From Brevibacterium ihuae (lineage in GTDB: Bacteria > Actinomycetota > Actinomycetes > Actinomycetales > Brevibacteriaceae): a stretch of DNA of 64,000 nucleotides. The notes below the pieces were generated by a model. The model did not search any database. It worked only from the letters and a program-made list of their open reading frames with translations, and had not been told where the DNA came from. Shown one piece after another: positions 31,805 through 40,980 of the stretch (position 1 is the first letter of the stretch; the number at the start of each line of letters is the position of its first letter). Location: NCBI RefSeq assembly GCF_900184225.1, contig NZ_FXWZ01000003.1:574872-638871 (forward strand), read 5' to 3'. Position numbers and translations under genes: made by a program.

Positions 31805-34720
31805 ATGCGCATTCTCAGACTCTCGAGCAGGACGGGACCGGTGAGCGTCCTCGCCGCGACCGCCGCCCTCTCCCTCGCCGCACTCCCCGGCCTCACCCCG
31901 GTCCTCGCCGCCGCTCCGACAGAGATCTCGGAGATCGCCTACGCCGGCGGCGACGACACCGACTTCATCGAGATCAAGGGTGCGCCGGGCACCGACCTGG
32001 GCGGCTTCGTCGTCGGCTCGGTGAGCCGCGGCGGCTCCCCGCAGACCGCCGGTCACTGGACCACCCTGCCCGCAGGCACCGCGGTGGACGACTCCGGCAC
32101 CGCAGTCGTGCGGCTGCCGATCACCAACTCGGTGAACTCCGGCGCCGCGGCGGACGGCAGCTACGGCTCCTCGGTCTTCCTCATCGACCCGGCCGGCACT
32201 CTCGTCGACTTCGATCAGATCGGCGGCGTGGTCGGCGGCCGCGGTGTCACCGCCGGGACCGGTGCCGCGGTGCCCGAGGCGCTGCGCGGCGAGACCGCCA
32301 CGCCCACCGGGGCGACCGCTCCGCGCGGCGGGTCGATCTTCTGGGACGGCACTACCTGGACCGCCGGCGACCCCACCCCGGGCGCGCTCCCCGGCGCTGC
32401 GCCGACACCGGACCCCACGGATCCGACCCCGGATCCCACCGACCCCGCCGACATCACCGCGATCGCCGACATCCAGGGCACCGGCGCGGCGAGCCCGCTC
32501 GACGGGCAGACGGTGACCACCCGCGGCGTCGTCACCGCCGTCTACCCGACCGGCGGCCTGAACGGGTACTACATCCAGACCGAGGGCACCGGCGGGGACG
32601 AGCACGCACTCGACGGCGCCTCGCACGGGATCTTCGTCTACTCCCGCGACACCGCCGGCCAGGTGCAGACCGGCGACTTCGTCGAGCTCACCGGGCGGGT
32701 CTCCGAGTACTACGAGCAGACCCAGCTCACCGTCGCCGCCGGCGGCTTCCGGCCGGTCGCCGAGGCGGCCGCGGCACCCAAGCCCTACGCCGGGGAGTTC
32801 CCCGACGGGGACGAGGCGCGCGAGTCTCTCGAGGGCATGCTCCTGCAGCCGTCCGGTCCCGTCACGGTGACCGACAACTACGGCACGAACCGCTACGGCG
32901 AGGTCGGTCTGGTCAACGGCACCGACACCCTCCGCCAGCCCACCGACGTCCACCGTCCCGGCACGCCCGAGGCCCAAGAGCTCGCCGCCGCGAACGCCGA
33001 GCGCGGCTATGTGCTCGACGACGGCGCGACGGTCGACTACACCCGCGGCGCGACGGAGACCCCGGTCCCCTACCTGGGCGGCGACGTCCCGGTCCGTGTC
33101 GGCGCACCGGCGGCGTTCACCTCGCCGGTGGTGCTCGGCTACGGCTTCGATGCCTGGCGGATGCAGCCGCTCACCCACCTCACCGGTGAGAATGCGGAGA
33201 GCACCCTGCCGGTGACGGTGGAGAACACCCGCGAGGACGCCCCCCGGGAGGTCGGCGGGGACGTCACCGTCGCGAGCTTCAACGTCCTCAACTACTTCGT
33301 CTCGCTCGGCGAGGACGAGTCGGGCTGCCGGTACTACGCCGACCGCGAGGGCAACCCGACGACGGCGAACAACTGCGATGTGCGCGGCGCCTACGACCGG
33401 GCGAGCTTCGACCGGCAGTGGCCCAAGATCGTGTCGGCGATCAACACGCTCGACGCCTCGGTGGTCTCGCTCGAGGAGATCGAGAACTCCGCGCGCTTCG
33501 GCAAGGACCGCGACGCCGCGCTCCAGGACCTCGTGACCCGGCTCAACGAGGCCGCAGGCATGGAGAAGTGGGCATACGCCGAATCGCCGGCGCAGCTGCC
33601 GGAGAACGGCGAGGACGCGATCCGCACCGCGTTCATCTACCAGCCCGCTGAGGTCGCGCCCGTGGGCGATTCCGTGCTCCTCGACGACACGGCGTTCGAC
33701 AACGCACGCGCCCCGCTCGCACAGGCCTTCGCCCCGGTCTCCGATGACTCGGCCGCGGGTGACGACGCAGCCGGCGCCCGCGCACAGCAGGCCGCGGCGG
33801 ACGACGAGGCGACCTTCGTGACGATCGCCAACCACTTCAAGTCGAAGGGTTCCGGCTCGGGGCCCGGCAACGAGGATTCCGGTGACGGGCAGGGCGCTTC
33901 GAACGCGGACCGGGTCGCACAGGCCCGGGCGCTCGTGACCTTCGCCGACGAGCAGGAGGCCGCGCACGGCACCGAGCGCACGTTCCTGCTCGGGGACTTC
34001 AACGCCTACACCGAAGAGGACCCCATGCAGGTGTTCTACGAGGCCGGGTACCGGAACATCGGCAAGGAGATGACCGAGGAGTCGACGTACTTGTTCGGCG
34101 GCCTCACCGGCAGCCTCGACCACGTGCTGGCCACCGAGCCGCTGTTCGCGGCCGCGACCGGTGCGGACATCTGGAACATCAACTCCGTCGAGTCGATCGG
34201 GCTCGAGTACAGCCGCTACAACGCGAACATCACCGACCTGTACGAGACCGGCCCGTTCCGCTCATCCGACCACGACCCACTGATCGTGGGGGTGGACCTG
34301 GTGGAGGACGACGAGGCACCCGGTGAGGACCCGAGCGAGGACCCGACCGACGGTCCGAGCGACGACCCGACCGAGGGGCCCGGCGGCGATGACCCGTCCG
34401 CGGAGCCGACCCCCTCGGACACTCCCGGCGGCGACCCGGCTCCGAGCGATGAGCCCGGCGACCGGCCGACCGACGACGGCCGGGGTGATGACGGAACCGA
34501 CGGCGGCGATGACGGCCGCGGCGACCGGGGTCAGGACGATGACGGCCAGGGCGGCGACGACCGGGACGACGACACCGCCGGCTCCGGCGAGCGCGGCTCC
34601 GACCGCGACGGCGGCAGCCTGCCGCGCACCGGCTCCGAGCTCGGCGGGCTCGCGATCGGCGCTGCGCTCCTCGCGATCGGCGGCCTCACCCTGCTGATCT
34701 CTCGCCGCCGCAGGGGCTGA
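31805..34720 (+). CDS. ExeM/NucH-family extracellular endonuclease, LPXTG-anchored
   Basis: 971 residues. A signal peptide (about 1-37) is followed by a lamin-tail domain (EISEIAYAGGDDTDFIEIKG), a Pro/Asp/Thr linker, an OB-fold domain (about 215-330) and an EEP nuclease domain (about 480-840) with VASFNVLNYF, VVSLEEIENSARFG, LLGDFNAY and RSSDHDPLIVG. An Asp/Glu/Gly-rich spacer of about 100 residues leads to LPRTG, a helix and RRRRG for sortase anchoring. Known ExeM/NucH proteins degrade extracellular DNA and modify biofilms or supply phosphate. It is one of two LPRTG proteins in this window; no sortase is visible. Confidence 0.92.
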   Translation: MRILRLSSRTGPVSVLAATAALSLAALPGLTPVLAAAPTEISEIAYAGGDDTDFIEIKGAPGTDLGGFVVGSVSRGGSPQTAGHWTTLPAGTAVDDSGTAVVRLPITNSVNSGAAADGSYGSSVFLIDPAGTLVDFDQIGGVVGGRGVTAGTGAAVPEALRGETATPTGATAPRGGSIFWDGTTWTAGDPTPGALPGAAPTPDPTDPTPDPTDPADITAIADIQGTGAASPLDGQTVTTRGVVTAVYPTGGLNGYYIQTEGTGGDEHALDGASHGIFVYSRDTAGQVQTGDFVELTGRVSEYYEQTQLTVAAGGFRPVAEAAAAPKPYAGEFPDGDEARESLEGMLLQPSGPVTVTDNYGTNRYGEVGLVNGTDTLRQPTDVHRPGTPEAQELAAANAERGYVLDDGATVDYTRGATETPVPYLGGDVPVRVGAPAAFTSPVVLGYGFDAWRMQPLTHLTGENAESTLPVTVENTREDAPREVGGDVTVASFNVLNYFVSLGEDESGCRYYADREGNPTTANNCDVRGAYDRASFDRQWPKIVSAINTLDASVVSLEEIENSARFGKDRDAALQDLVTRLNEAAGMEKWAYAESPAQLPENGEDAIRTAFIYQPAEVAPVGDSVLLDDTAFDNARAPLAQAFAPVSDDSAAGDDAAGARAQQAAADDEATFVTIANHFKSKGSGSGPGNEDSGDGQGASNADRVAQARALVTFADEQEAAHGTERTFLLGDFNAYTEEDPMQVFYEAGYRNIGKEMTEESTYLFGGLTGSLDHVLATEPLFAAATGADIWNINSVESIGLEYSRYNANITDLYETGPFRSSDHDPLIVGVDLVEDDEAPGEDPSEDPTDGPSDDPTEGPGGDDPSAEPTPSDTPGGDPAPSDEPGDRPTDDGRGDDGTDGGDDGRGDRGQDDDGQGGDDRDDDTAGSGERGSDRDGGSLPRTGSELGGLAIGAALLAIGGLTLLISRRRRG

Positions 34721-34803
34721 TCCCCGGGCGGCCGGCCTGAGGCTGCGGCTCGCGCCTCGACGTGCGGGCTGCAGCCGGGGTCGAGGGCAGTCGTCCATGA
34801 GAG

Positions 34804-34843
34804 CGGCCCGGCGGGGTCCGGTGCACCGGATCCCGCCGGGCCG
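34804..34843. terminator. Bidirectional terminator between the nuclease gene and tRNA-Arg
   Basis: An 18-bp stem (34804-34821 with 34826-34843, one G-T wobble) closes the loop TGCA. It can end both the + strand nuclease message and the - strand tRNA transcript. Confidence 0.75.
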
Positions 34844-34863
34844 TGAGGGCCTGTTCCGTGCTG

Positions 34864-34936
34864 TGCGCCACGAGGGATTCGAACCCCCAACCTTCTGATC
34901 CGTAGTCAGATGCTCTATCCGTTGAGCTAGTGGCGC
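34864..34936 (-). tRNA. tRNA-Arg, anticodon ACG
   Basis: A 73-nt cloverleaf. Acceptor GCGCCAC pairs with GTGGCGC, and the discriminator is A. The anticodon stem CTGAC/ATCAG-type closes a loop with ACG, which TadA (11115) deaminates to ICG so that it reads CGU, CGC and CGA. T-arm GGGGGTTCGAATCCC is intact. CCA is not encoded. Confidence 0.95.
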
Positions 34937-35478
34937 CCATCGACGCGGCAGTGCCGTGACGACCGGATCAACTATACACACCTTCCGGCGCAACGGGAAA
35001 TCACCGTCCGCGGCCACGCCCTCCGACCGCGGTCTGAACGGATGCGGCCGGGCCGCCCGACCGCGGCCCGGGCTCCCGGTGCCGGGCCGGTCGACTGCGA
35101 TCCTGCTCACCGACGCCCAGCCGGACCTGCCGACGACAGTTCGAGCGTCGTCATGATCACCTCGGGCGTCCGAGCGTCGTGACGATCGCCGCGAGCGCCA
35201 TCGTGGCGGCTGCGCGACGACCAGAGAGAGACCCAATGGTGGACTTTGTCATTTATATGGCAGAATCCGTCATCGATCTGCACCATCCACGTCATGCACC
35301 CGGTTCCTGTGACTCAATCCACAGGGAAGAGCACCGGTTACCGGGCAGTCATCGTCTCGCGCCGTTCCTACTGTGGGGACATCCACCTTCCGGGTGACCA
35401 CCGCGGCAGCGGGAGCACCCGGATCCGATCGTCGCACACCCTTGACGACCGGAAACCCCGACAGATCAGGAGACATCC
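34937..35478. promoter_or_regulatory. Long control region upstream of pckG
   Basis: No gene is supported in these 540 bp. A near-perfect direct repeat of about 19 bp, GAGCGTCGTsAyGATCrCC, occurs at 35143-35161 and 35172-35190, 29 bp apart. An AT-richer stretch (TTTGTCATTTATATGGCAGA, near 35245-35266) looks promoter-like. pckG in actinobacteria is commonly repressed on glycolytic substrates, and the repeat pair is a candidate operator. The ribosome site AGGAGA lies 7 nt before the pckG ATG. Confidence 0.45.
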
Positions 35479-37311
35479 ATGACCGTCCTCGACCGTGGCT
35501 CAGTCGAAGACCAGCTCAAGGCTGCACCGACGTCCAATGAGAAGGTCCTGTCCTTCGTCCGCTCCGTCGCCGAACTCGCGACGCCCGACCGCATCGAGTG
35601 GGTGACCGGCGACCGCGCACAGCGCCAGGAGATCGCCGACGCGCTCGTCGCCGCGGGCACGCTGATCAAGCTCGACAAGCAGAAGGACTCCTACTACGCC
35701 GCCTCCGACCCGGACGATGTCGCCCGCGTCGAGGACCGGACGTACATCTGCACCCACGAGGAATCCGGCGCCGGTCCCCTCAACAACTGGATGGACCCGC
35801 AGGAGATGAAGGGGATCCTGAACGATCTCTTCACCGGCTCGATGAAGGGTCGGACGATGTACGTCATCCCCTTCGTCATGGGCCACGTCGACGCCAAGCA
35901 GCCGATGTTCGGCATCGAGGTCACCGACTCCCCCTACGTCGTGCTCTCCATGCTCGTCATGGCCCGCTGCGGGACCACCGCACTCAAGGCGATCGAGAAG
36001 CTCGACGCCGACTTCGTCGAGTGCGTCCACTCCGTCGGCGCCCCGCTCGCCGAGGGCGAGGACGATGTGCCGTGGCCGTGCAACACCACGAAGTACATCA
36101 CCCACTTCCCGGAGGACCGCGCCATCTGGTCGTTCGGCTCCGGCTACGGCGGCAACGCCCTGCTCGGCAAGAAGTGCTACGCGCTGCGCATCGCCTCGGC
36201 GATCGCCCACGACGAGGGCTGGCTCGCCGAGCACATGCTCATCATCAAGCTCACCAACCCGGAGGGCGAGTCGAAGTTCATCGCCGCCGCATTCCCGAGC
36301 GCCTGCGGCAAGACCAACCTCGCGATGATCGAACCGACGATCCCCGGCTGGAAGGCCGAGACCCTCGGCGACGACATCGCCTGGATGCGCTTCGGCGAGG
36401 ACGGCCGGCTCTACGCCGTCAACCCGGAGTTCGGCCTGTTCGGCGTCGCGCCGGGCACCGGCTACTCGACGAACCCGACCGCGATGCGCGCCATCGAAGC
36501 CGGCGGCAACGTCTTCACCAACGTCGCCCTGACCGATGACGGCGACGTCTGGTGGGAGGGAATGACCGACGAGACGCCCGCCCACCTCACCGACTGGCGC
36601 GGCAACGACTGGACCCCGGAGTCCGACACCCCGGCCGCCCATCCGAACTCGCGCTTCTGCACCCCGATCGAGAACGTTCCGACGCTCGCACCCGAGTGGG
36701 AGAACCCGGACGGCGTGCCGATCTCCGCGATCCTGTTCGGCGGCCGCCGCAAGACGACGATGCCGCTCATCACCCAGACCACCGACTGGAACCACGGCGT
36801 GTTCATGGGCACTGTGCTCTCCTCGGAGACCACCGCTGCGGCCACCGGCAAGGTCGGCGTCGTGCGCCGCGATCCCATGGCGATGCGCCCGTTCATCGGA
36901 TACAACGTCGGGGACTACTTCCAGCACTGGCTCAACATCGGCGCGACCGAGGGTGCCCAGCTGCCGGAGATCTTCTACGTCAACTGGTTCCGCCGCGATG
37001 ACGACAACTCGTTCCTGTGGCCCGGGTTCTCCGAGAACTCGCGCGTCCTCAAGTGGATCTTCGAGCGCGTCAACGGCGATGCCGAGGCCGTCGAGACCCC
37101 GCTCGGGTTCGCCCCTGCCGAGGGCGCTCTCGACACCGACGGGCTCGACATCACCCCGGAGCAGGTCCAGAAGGCCCTTGCGATCAAGCCGGAGGAGTGG
37201 GATTCCGAGCTCCGGTCGATCGAGGAGTGGTACGCCGAGCTCGGCGATCACGTCCCCGCGGCCCTCCGGTCCGAGGTCGACGAACTCCGCGAGCGCCTCG
37301 GCCTCGCCTGA
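35479..37311 (+). CDS. pckG: Phosphoenolpyruvate carboxykinase (GTP)
   Basis: Converts oxaloacetate and GTP to PEP, CO2 and GDP: the first committed step of gluconeogenesis from TCA intermediates. The 610-residue length is that of the GTP family. The P-loop with reactive Cys276 is FPSACGKTN (272-280). Also present are [41 protein letters not shown], the kinase-2 segment [20 protein letters not shown], and the lid region near [18 protein letters not shown]. It works downstream of Mqo and of amino-acid and acetoacetate catabolism. It is followed by a strong terminator and is monocistronic. Confidence 0.98.
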   Translation: MTVLDRGSVEDQLKAAPTSNEKVLSFVRSVAELATPDRIEWVTGDRAQRQEIADALVAAGTLIKLDKQKDSYYAASDPDDVARVEDRTYICTHEESGAGPLNNWMDPQEMKGILNDLFTGSMKGRTMYVIPFVMGHVDAKQPMFGIEVTDSPYVVLSMLVMARCGTTALKAIEKLDADFVECVHSVGAPLAEGEDDVPWPCNTTKYITHFPEDRAIWSFGSGYGGNALLGKKCYALRIASAIAHDEGWLAEHMLIIKLTNPEGESKFIAAAFPSACGKTNLAMIEPTIPGWKAETLGDDIAWMRFGEDGRLYAVNPEFGLFGVAPGTGYSTNPTAMRAIEAGGNVFTNVALTDDGDVWWEGMTDETPAHLTDWRGNDWTPESDTPAAHPNSRFCTPIENVPTLAPEWENPDGVPISAILFGGRRKTTMPLITQTTDWNHGVFMGTVLSSETTAAATGKVGVVRRDPMAMRPFIGYNVGDYFQHWLNIGATEGAQLPEIFYVNWFRRDDDNSFLWPGFSENSRVLKWIFERVNGDAEAVETPLGFAPAEGALDTDGLDITPEQVQKALAIKPEEWDSELRSIEEWYAELGDHVPAALRSEVDELRERLGLA

Positions 37312-37360
37312 TCCGCAGGGGTGCGGCACGGCGCCGCCCCGGCGTGAGTCCTGCAGACCG

Positions 37361-37398
37361 AAGCGGGTGCTGTCCTTGAGCCAGGACAGCACCCGCTT
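37361..37398 (+). terminator. Intrinsic terminator of pckG
   Basis: Perfect 16-bp arms, AAGCGGGTGCTGTCCT / AGGACAGCACCCGCTT, with a 6-nt loop and a pyrimidine-rich tail (CTTCTGCG), 49 nt after the stop codon. Confidence 0.9.
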
Positions 37399-37426
37399 CT
37401 TCTGCGTCTCCGGGAGCGAGTCGGCG

Positions 37427-38011
37427 CTACCCGGCCCCCGGCTCCGCCTCGGCCGCGATCACTGCGAGCACACGCTCGACGATCGCGCCGGCGCGCTCAC
37501 TGGTCATGAAGTCGGATTCGACGACCCGGGCGATCGCGATCCCGTCGCAGACCGCGAGCACGGTCTCGGCGGCCTCCGCCGGCGCCGGATGTCCGGGGTG
37601 CGCGAGACCGACGAGACGCGCGAACGCTGCGCGCAGCTGCGCCCATCCCGCGCAATGGATCTCCGCAAGAGCAGGTGACACCCGGGCGAGCCCGACGAAG
37701 TCGAGCCAGACACCGGCCATCGCCCGATCCTCGTCCCGTTCGATCGCGAGCATTCCGGCGAGCTCCCGGAGCACGTCGCACGCCGAGGCGCCCTCGGCGA
37801 CGAGCTCGCCGACGCCGGCGGTCACGTTCGCGGAGATCAGCTCCATCGCCGCCTCGAGCATCTCGTCCTTCGTCCGGAAGTGATGCTGCACCGCGCCGAC
37901 CGACACGCCTGCGCGCTGTGCGACCGCGCGCACGCTCGCGCGTTCGATCCCGGAGTCGGCGATCACCGCGATGATCGCCTCGACGATCCGCGCTCTGCTC
38001 TCGGTCGTCAT
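37427..38011 (-). CDS. TetR-family repressor, probably controlling the divergent DUF418 gene
   Basis: A 194-residue TetR regulator. The N-terminal HTH is complete (RIVEAIIAVIADSGIERASV, RAVAQRAGVSVGAVQHHFRTKDEML), and the C-terminal all-helical domain (about 60-190) is of the BetI/TetR_C_6 type. Start ATG 38011 has GAGG 3 nt upstream. A large inverted repeat at 38106-38150 lies between it and the divergent DUF418 gene and overlaps promoter elements in both directions, so it probably represses both genes. The inducer is unknown. Confidence 0.9.
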   Translation of the reverse strand: MTTESRARIVEAIIAVIADSGIERASVRAVAQRAGVSVGAVQHHFRTKDEMLEAAMELISANVTAGVGELVAEGASACDVLRELAGMLAIERDEDRAMAGVWLDFVGLARVSPALAEIHCAGWAQLRAAFARLVGLAHPGHPAPAEAAETVLAVCDGIAIARVVESDFMTSERAGAIVERVLAVIAAEAEPGAG

Positions 38012-38105
38012 CGTCCTCGCCTCCTCCCGTCGCCGTGCCGTCGGCCCCGGCCGAACTGCGGGGCGGCGTCCGTCGGCACACCGGTGCGGACACCTGGACG
38101 ACACC

Positions 38106-38150
38106 GACAATACAAGTGTATTGCACGATGGGCAATACACTTGTATTGTC
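38106..38150. promoter_or_regulatory. TetR operator with overlapping divergent promoters
   Basis: GACAATACAAGTGTATTGC (38106-38124) and its exact complement (38132-38150) are separated by 7 nt. Each 19-bp arm contains the internal near-palindrome CAATACA-(AG/CT)-TGTATTG. On the + strand TTGCAC (38121-38126), 17 nt, TATTGT (38144-38149) form a good promoter whose start point falls on the ATG at 38157. A mirror-image promoter exists on the minus strand for the tetR gene. Repressor binding to either arm would block both promoters. Confidence 0.85.
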
Positions 38151-38322
38151 AGTCCCATGACGCACTCCCCTCACCCCGACATCCCCTCATCACTCTTCGC
38201 CCGCCGGCGGGCACCGTCCCGAATCCCTCTCCCCTGCCGGGACGGGAGCCGTCGGCGGCGCGACCGGTCGCCGGACGACGGCGGCGCGGATCGGCGGTCT
38301 CGACATCGCCCGCGGCATCGCC

Positions 38323-39516
38323 GTGCTCGGCACCCTCGGCACGAACATCTGGCTCTTCTCCCATCCGGCGGGCATGCTCGGGTCGCTCCTCGATCCCTTC
38401 GCCGGACTCAGGCCCGGCGCGGAGACGCTCGCCTACCAGCTCCTCAGCACGCTCACCAACGGCAAGTTCCTCGCGCTGCTCATGATGATGTTCGGCATCG
38501 GCGTCACCCTCCAGTACGCCGCCTGGCAGCGCCGGGCCGCGCGGGCCGAGTACCGGCCGGGAGAGGGAGTGCGCCGCCGCGGATGGCTGCGCACCTACGC
38601 CCCGCGCGCTGCGCTGCTGTTCGTCGACGGCCTCGTCAACTTCCTCCTCGTCGCCGAGTTCGACATCCTCATGGGGTACGCCTTCACCGGCTTCGTCGTC
38701 GCCGCGATCATCGCGACGAGCCCGCGCACGGCCCGGATCTGGGCCTGGATCGCAGGCGCCGTCCACGCCGCTCTCATCCTGCTCCTCAGCGCCTCCCTCC
38801 TGCTGTTCCCCGAGGCCGCCGGCATCGCCGACGGCAGGCCGGCGGACAGCGCTGCCGCCTGGCCGCTGTGGAACGGGATCAACCCCTACCGCGAAGCGGG
38901 CTTCTTCGAGCTCGCGCTCTTCCGCCTCGACTACGCGGTGATGTTCCGGGCGGAGCCGCTCCTCACCTTCGCGATGGGCGTGTGCCTCTTCATCGTCGGA
39001 GCACGGCTGTACGACGCCGGGATCTTCGACTCGGCCGGTGCCCGCCTACGGCGCCGCGCGATGCTGCTCGGAGCCGCGGCCGTCCCCGCGGACGTCGCGC
39101 TCGGAGTCATCGGCAGCCCGGCCGCGGTCCTCGCCCAGCGCTATCTCACCGCCACCCTCGTGGCGGTCGGGCTGCTCGCTCTCATCGCGCACCTCACCGC
39201 ACCGCGCGACGGCGCCGCAGTCGAGCGCCCGCGCACCGGGATCCCGGGAGCCGGCCTGTTCGCGGCGGTCGGGCGCATGTCCCTCACGTGCTACGTCGGC
39301 CAGAACCTCGTCGCCGGTGCGCTGTTCTACGGCTGGGGCCTCGATCTCGTCGGACGCTTCCCGGACCAGCGCCTGCTCATCACCGTCCTCGGATTCGTCG
39401 CGGTCCTCGCCGTCGTCGTCGCGTTCATCCTCACCTGGCAGCGCCTCGTCCGCGGACCGGCCGCCCGCGGGCCGCTCGAGTGGCTCACCCACGCCGCGCT
39501 CCAGCGCCTGCGCTGA
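38323..39516 (+). CDS. DUF418/YeiB-type membrane protein, N-terminus apparently frameshifted
   Basis: The first ordinary start in this frame is GTG 38323 (397 residues), but the conserved family N-terminus, ARIGGLDIARGIAVLGTLG, is encoded just upstream (38287-38340) without any ATG, GTG or TTG before the TGA at 38158. ATG 38157, with a perfect promoter 7 nt away, is one frame off: removing one base near 38160 would join them into a protein of about 452 residues. The product has about ten membrane helices; DUF418 signatures include KFLALLMMMFGIG, LLFVDGLVNFLL, MSLTCYVGQNLV and the Trp-rich end. The role is unknown; some homologues are near transporters. It may be a pseudogene, a sequencing error, or a case of frameshifting. 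Confidence 0.7.
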   Translation: MLGTLGTNIWLFSHPAGMLGSLLDPFAGLRPGAETLAYQLLSTLTNGKFLALLMMMFGIGVTLQYAAWQRRAARAEYRPGEGVRRRGWLRTYAPRAALLFVDGLVNFLLVAEFDILMGYAFTGFVVAAIIATSPRTARIWAWIAGAVHAALILLLSASLLLFPEAAGIADGRPADSAAAWPLWNGINPYREAGFFELALFRLDYAVMFRAEPLLTFAMGVCLFIVGARLYDAGIFDSAGARLRRRAMLLGAAAVPADVALGVIGSPAAVLAQRYLTATLVAVGLLALIAHLTAPRDGAAVERPRTGIPGAGLFAAVGRMSLTCYVGQNLVAGALFYGWGLDLVGRFPDQRLLITVLGFVAVLAVVVAFILTWQRLVRGPAARGPLEWLTHAALQRLR

Positions 39517-39600
39517 TCCGCCGCTCCCGCAGGACGGACCGGGCGCCCGGACCGTGCGACGTCGTCCATCCAGACGGTCGGGGCCGCACGGACCGGGAGG

Positions 39601-39616
39601 GTGACGTTTCCGTCAC
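39601..39616. promoter_or_regulatory. Palindrome upstream of the NRAMP-like gene
   Basis: GTGACG-TTTC-CGTCAC is a perfect inverted repeat 104 bp before the ATG. A TACAGT -10-like box lies at about 39666. The half-site spacing (GTGA-N8-TCAC) does not fit the CRP/GlxR consensus (N6), so a GntR- or IclR-type regulator is more likely. Confidence 0.4.
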
Positions 39617-39719
39617 GGATGCCGCGCACGCCCCTCCGATCCTGTACAGATGCCGCACCGCTTCCTACAGTGGCAGTTCCGGACCGTGCGATGAATCACC
39701 CGCCGAAGGATACGCAGCC

Positions 39720-40967
39720 ATGACCGACAGCCATTCGCCCGAACCCGCCCAGGACACCCGCTCCACCGCCTCGAGGGTACGGGACGGCGGCCGTCGCACC
39801 GCGGTGCTCGGCGCGATGTTCCTCATGGCGACGAGCTCGATCGGCCCGGGATTCATCACCCAGACGAGCGTCTTCACCGTGCAGCTCGGCGCGGCCTTCG
39901 CGTTCGCCATCCTCGTGTCGATCCTCGTCGACATCGCGATCCAGCTCAATGTGTGGCGGGTGCTCGGCATCTCCGGACTGCGGGCCAACGAGCTCGCGAA
40001 CACCGTCCTGCCCGGTCTGGGCTGGGTGCTCGCGGCATTCATCTTCATCGGCGGGATGATCTTCAACATCGGGAACATCGGCGGGACCGGCCTGGGCCTC
40101 AATGCGATGGTCGGACTCGACCCGCGGATCGGCGGCGCGATCTCCGCCGCCGTCGCGATCCTCATCTTCCTCTCCAAGCGCGCCGGCCTCGCGCTCGACC
40201 GGATCGTCGTGCTCCTCGGCGCGATCATGATCCTCCTAATGATCTACGTCGCCGTCGTCTCCGCTCCGCCGGTGGGCGAGGCGCTGAAGAACACCGTCAT
40301 GCCCGAGCAGGTCGACTTCCTCGTCATCACCACGCTCATCGGCGGCACGGTGGGCGGCTACATCACCTTCGCCGGTGCCCACCGCCTCATCGACTCCGGG
40401 ATCAAAGGCCCCGAGCACAGCGGCAGCATCACCCAGGCCTCGGTGCTCGGCATCATCACCACCGGCATCATGCGGGCCCTGCTGTTCCTCGCGATCCTCG
40501 GCGTGGTCGCCGGCGGTACAGCGCTCGCCGGGGACACCATCGCCGCCGACGCCTTCCGCGCGGCCGCCGGGGAGATCGGGCTGCGCGTGTTCGGCGTGGT
40601 GCTATGGGCGGCCGGTCTCACCTCGGTCATCGGCGCCTCGTACACCTCGGTCACCTTCATCACCAAGCAGACGGTGTCGCCGCGCGTCCGGAACTGGACC
40701 ACGGTGGCGTTCATCGCCGTGTGCACCGTCCTCTACCTCGTTCTCAACCAGGCGCCGCAGACGCTGCTGATCTTCGCCGGAGCGGTCAACGGCCTCATCC
40801 TGCCCCTCGGCTTCGCCATCGTCCTGTGGGTGGCCTGGCGGCGGCGCGATCTGCTCCAGGGGTACCGGTACCCGATCTGGCTCGCGGTGCTCGGCACCGT
40901 CACCTGGCTGCTGACGATCTACCTGGGTTGGAACTCGCTGTCCGGCATCGCCGGCCTGTGGACCTGA
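39720..40967 (+). CDS. NRAMP-fold transporter without canonical metal ligands (YcsG-like)
   Basis: 415 residues with 11 predicted membrane helices in the LeuT/NRAMP fold. Helix 1 reads [13 protein letters not shown] where true NRAMPs have DPGN; helix 6 reads [16 protein letters not shown] where metal transporters have a conserved Met (MPH). The Asp, Asn and Met ligands are thus missing, so a metal substrate is unlikely. In Bacillus subtilis the homologue ycsG lies in the ycsF-ycsG-ycsI-kipI-kipA operon, the same gene set as here. I therefore infer transport of 5-oxoproline, D-glutamate or a related small acid. AAGGA precedes the ATG. The DUF1445 gene starts 13 nt after its stop. Confidence 0.85.
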   Translation: MTDSHSPEPAQDTRSTASRVRDGGRRTAVLGAMFLMATSSIGPGFITQTSVFTVQLGAAFAFAILVSILVDIAIQLNVWRVLGISGLRANELANTVLPGLGWVLAAFIFIGGMIFNIGNIGGTGLGLNAMVGLDPRIGGAISAAVAILIFLSKRAGLALDRIVVLLGAIMILLMIYVAVVSAPPVGEALKNTVMPEQVDFLVITTLIGGTVGGYITFAGAHRLIDSGIKGPEHSGSITQASVLGIITTGIMRALLFLAILGVVAGGTALAGDTIAADAFRAAAGEIGLRVFGVVLWAAGLTSVIGASYTSVTFITKQTVSPRVRNWTTVAFIAVCTVLYLVLNQAPQTLLIFAGAVNGLILPLGFAIVLWVAWRRRDLLQGYRYPIWLAVLGTVTWLLTIYLGWNSLSGIAGLWT

Positions 40968-40980
40968 GCCGGGGCAGCCG

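Noticed and set aside
31718..34123. 801-codon open frame on the minus strand
   Set aside because: Antisense to the ExeM-type nuclease; Gly/Arg/Val-rich without signals.
39601..39616. CRP/GlxR binding site
   Set aside because: The spacing between GTGA and TCAC is 8 nt, not the required 6.
39720..40967. Manganese/iron NRAMP transporter (mntH)
   Set aside because: The DPGN and MPH metal-binding motifs are missing.
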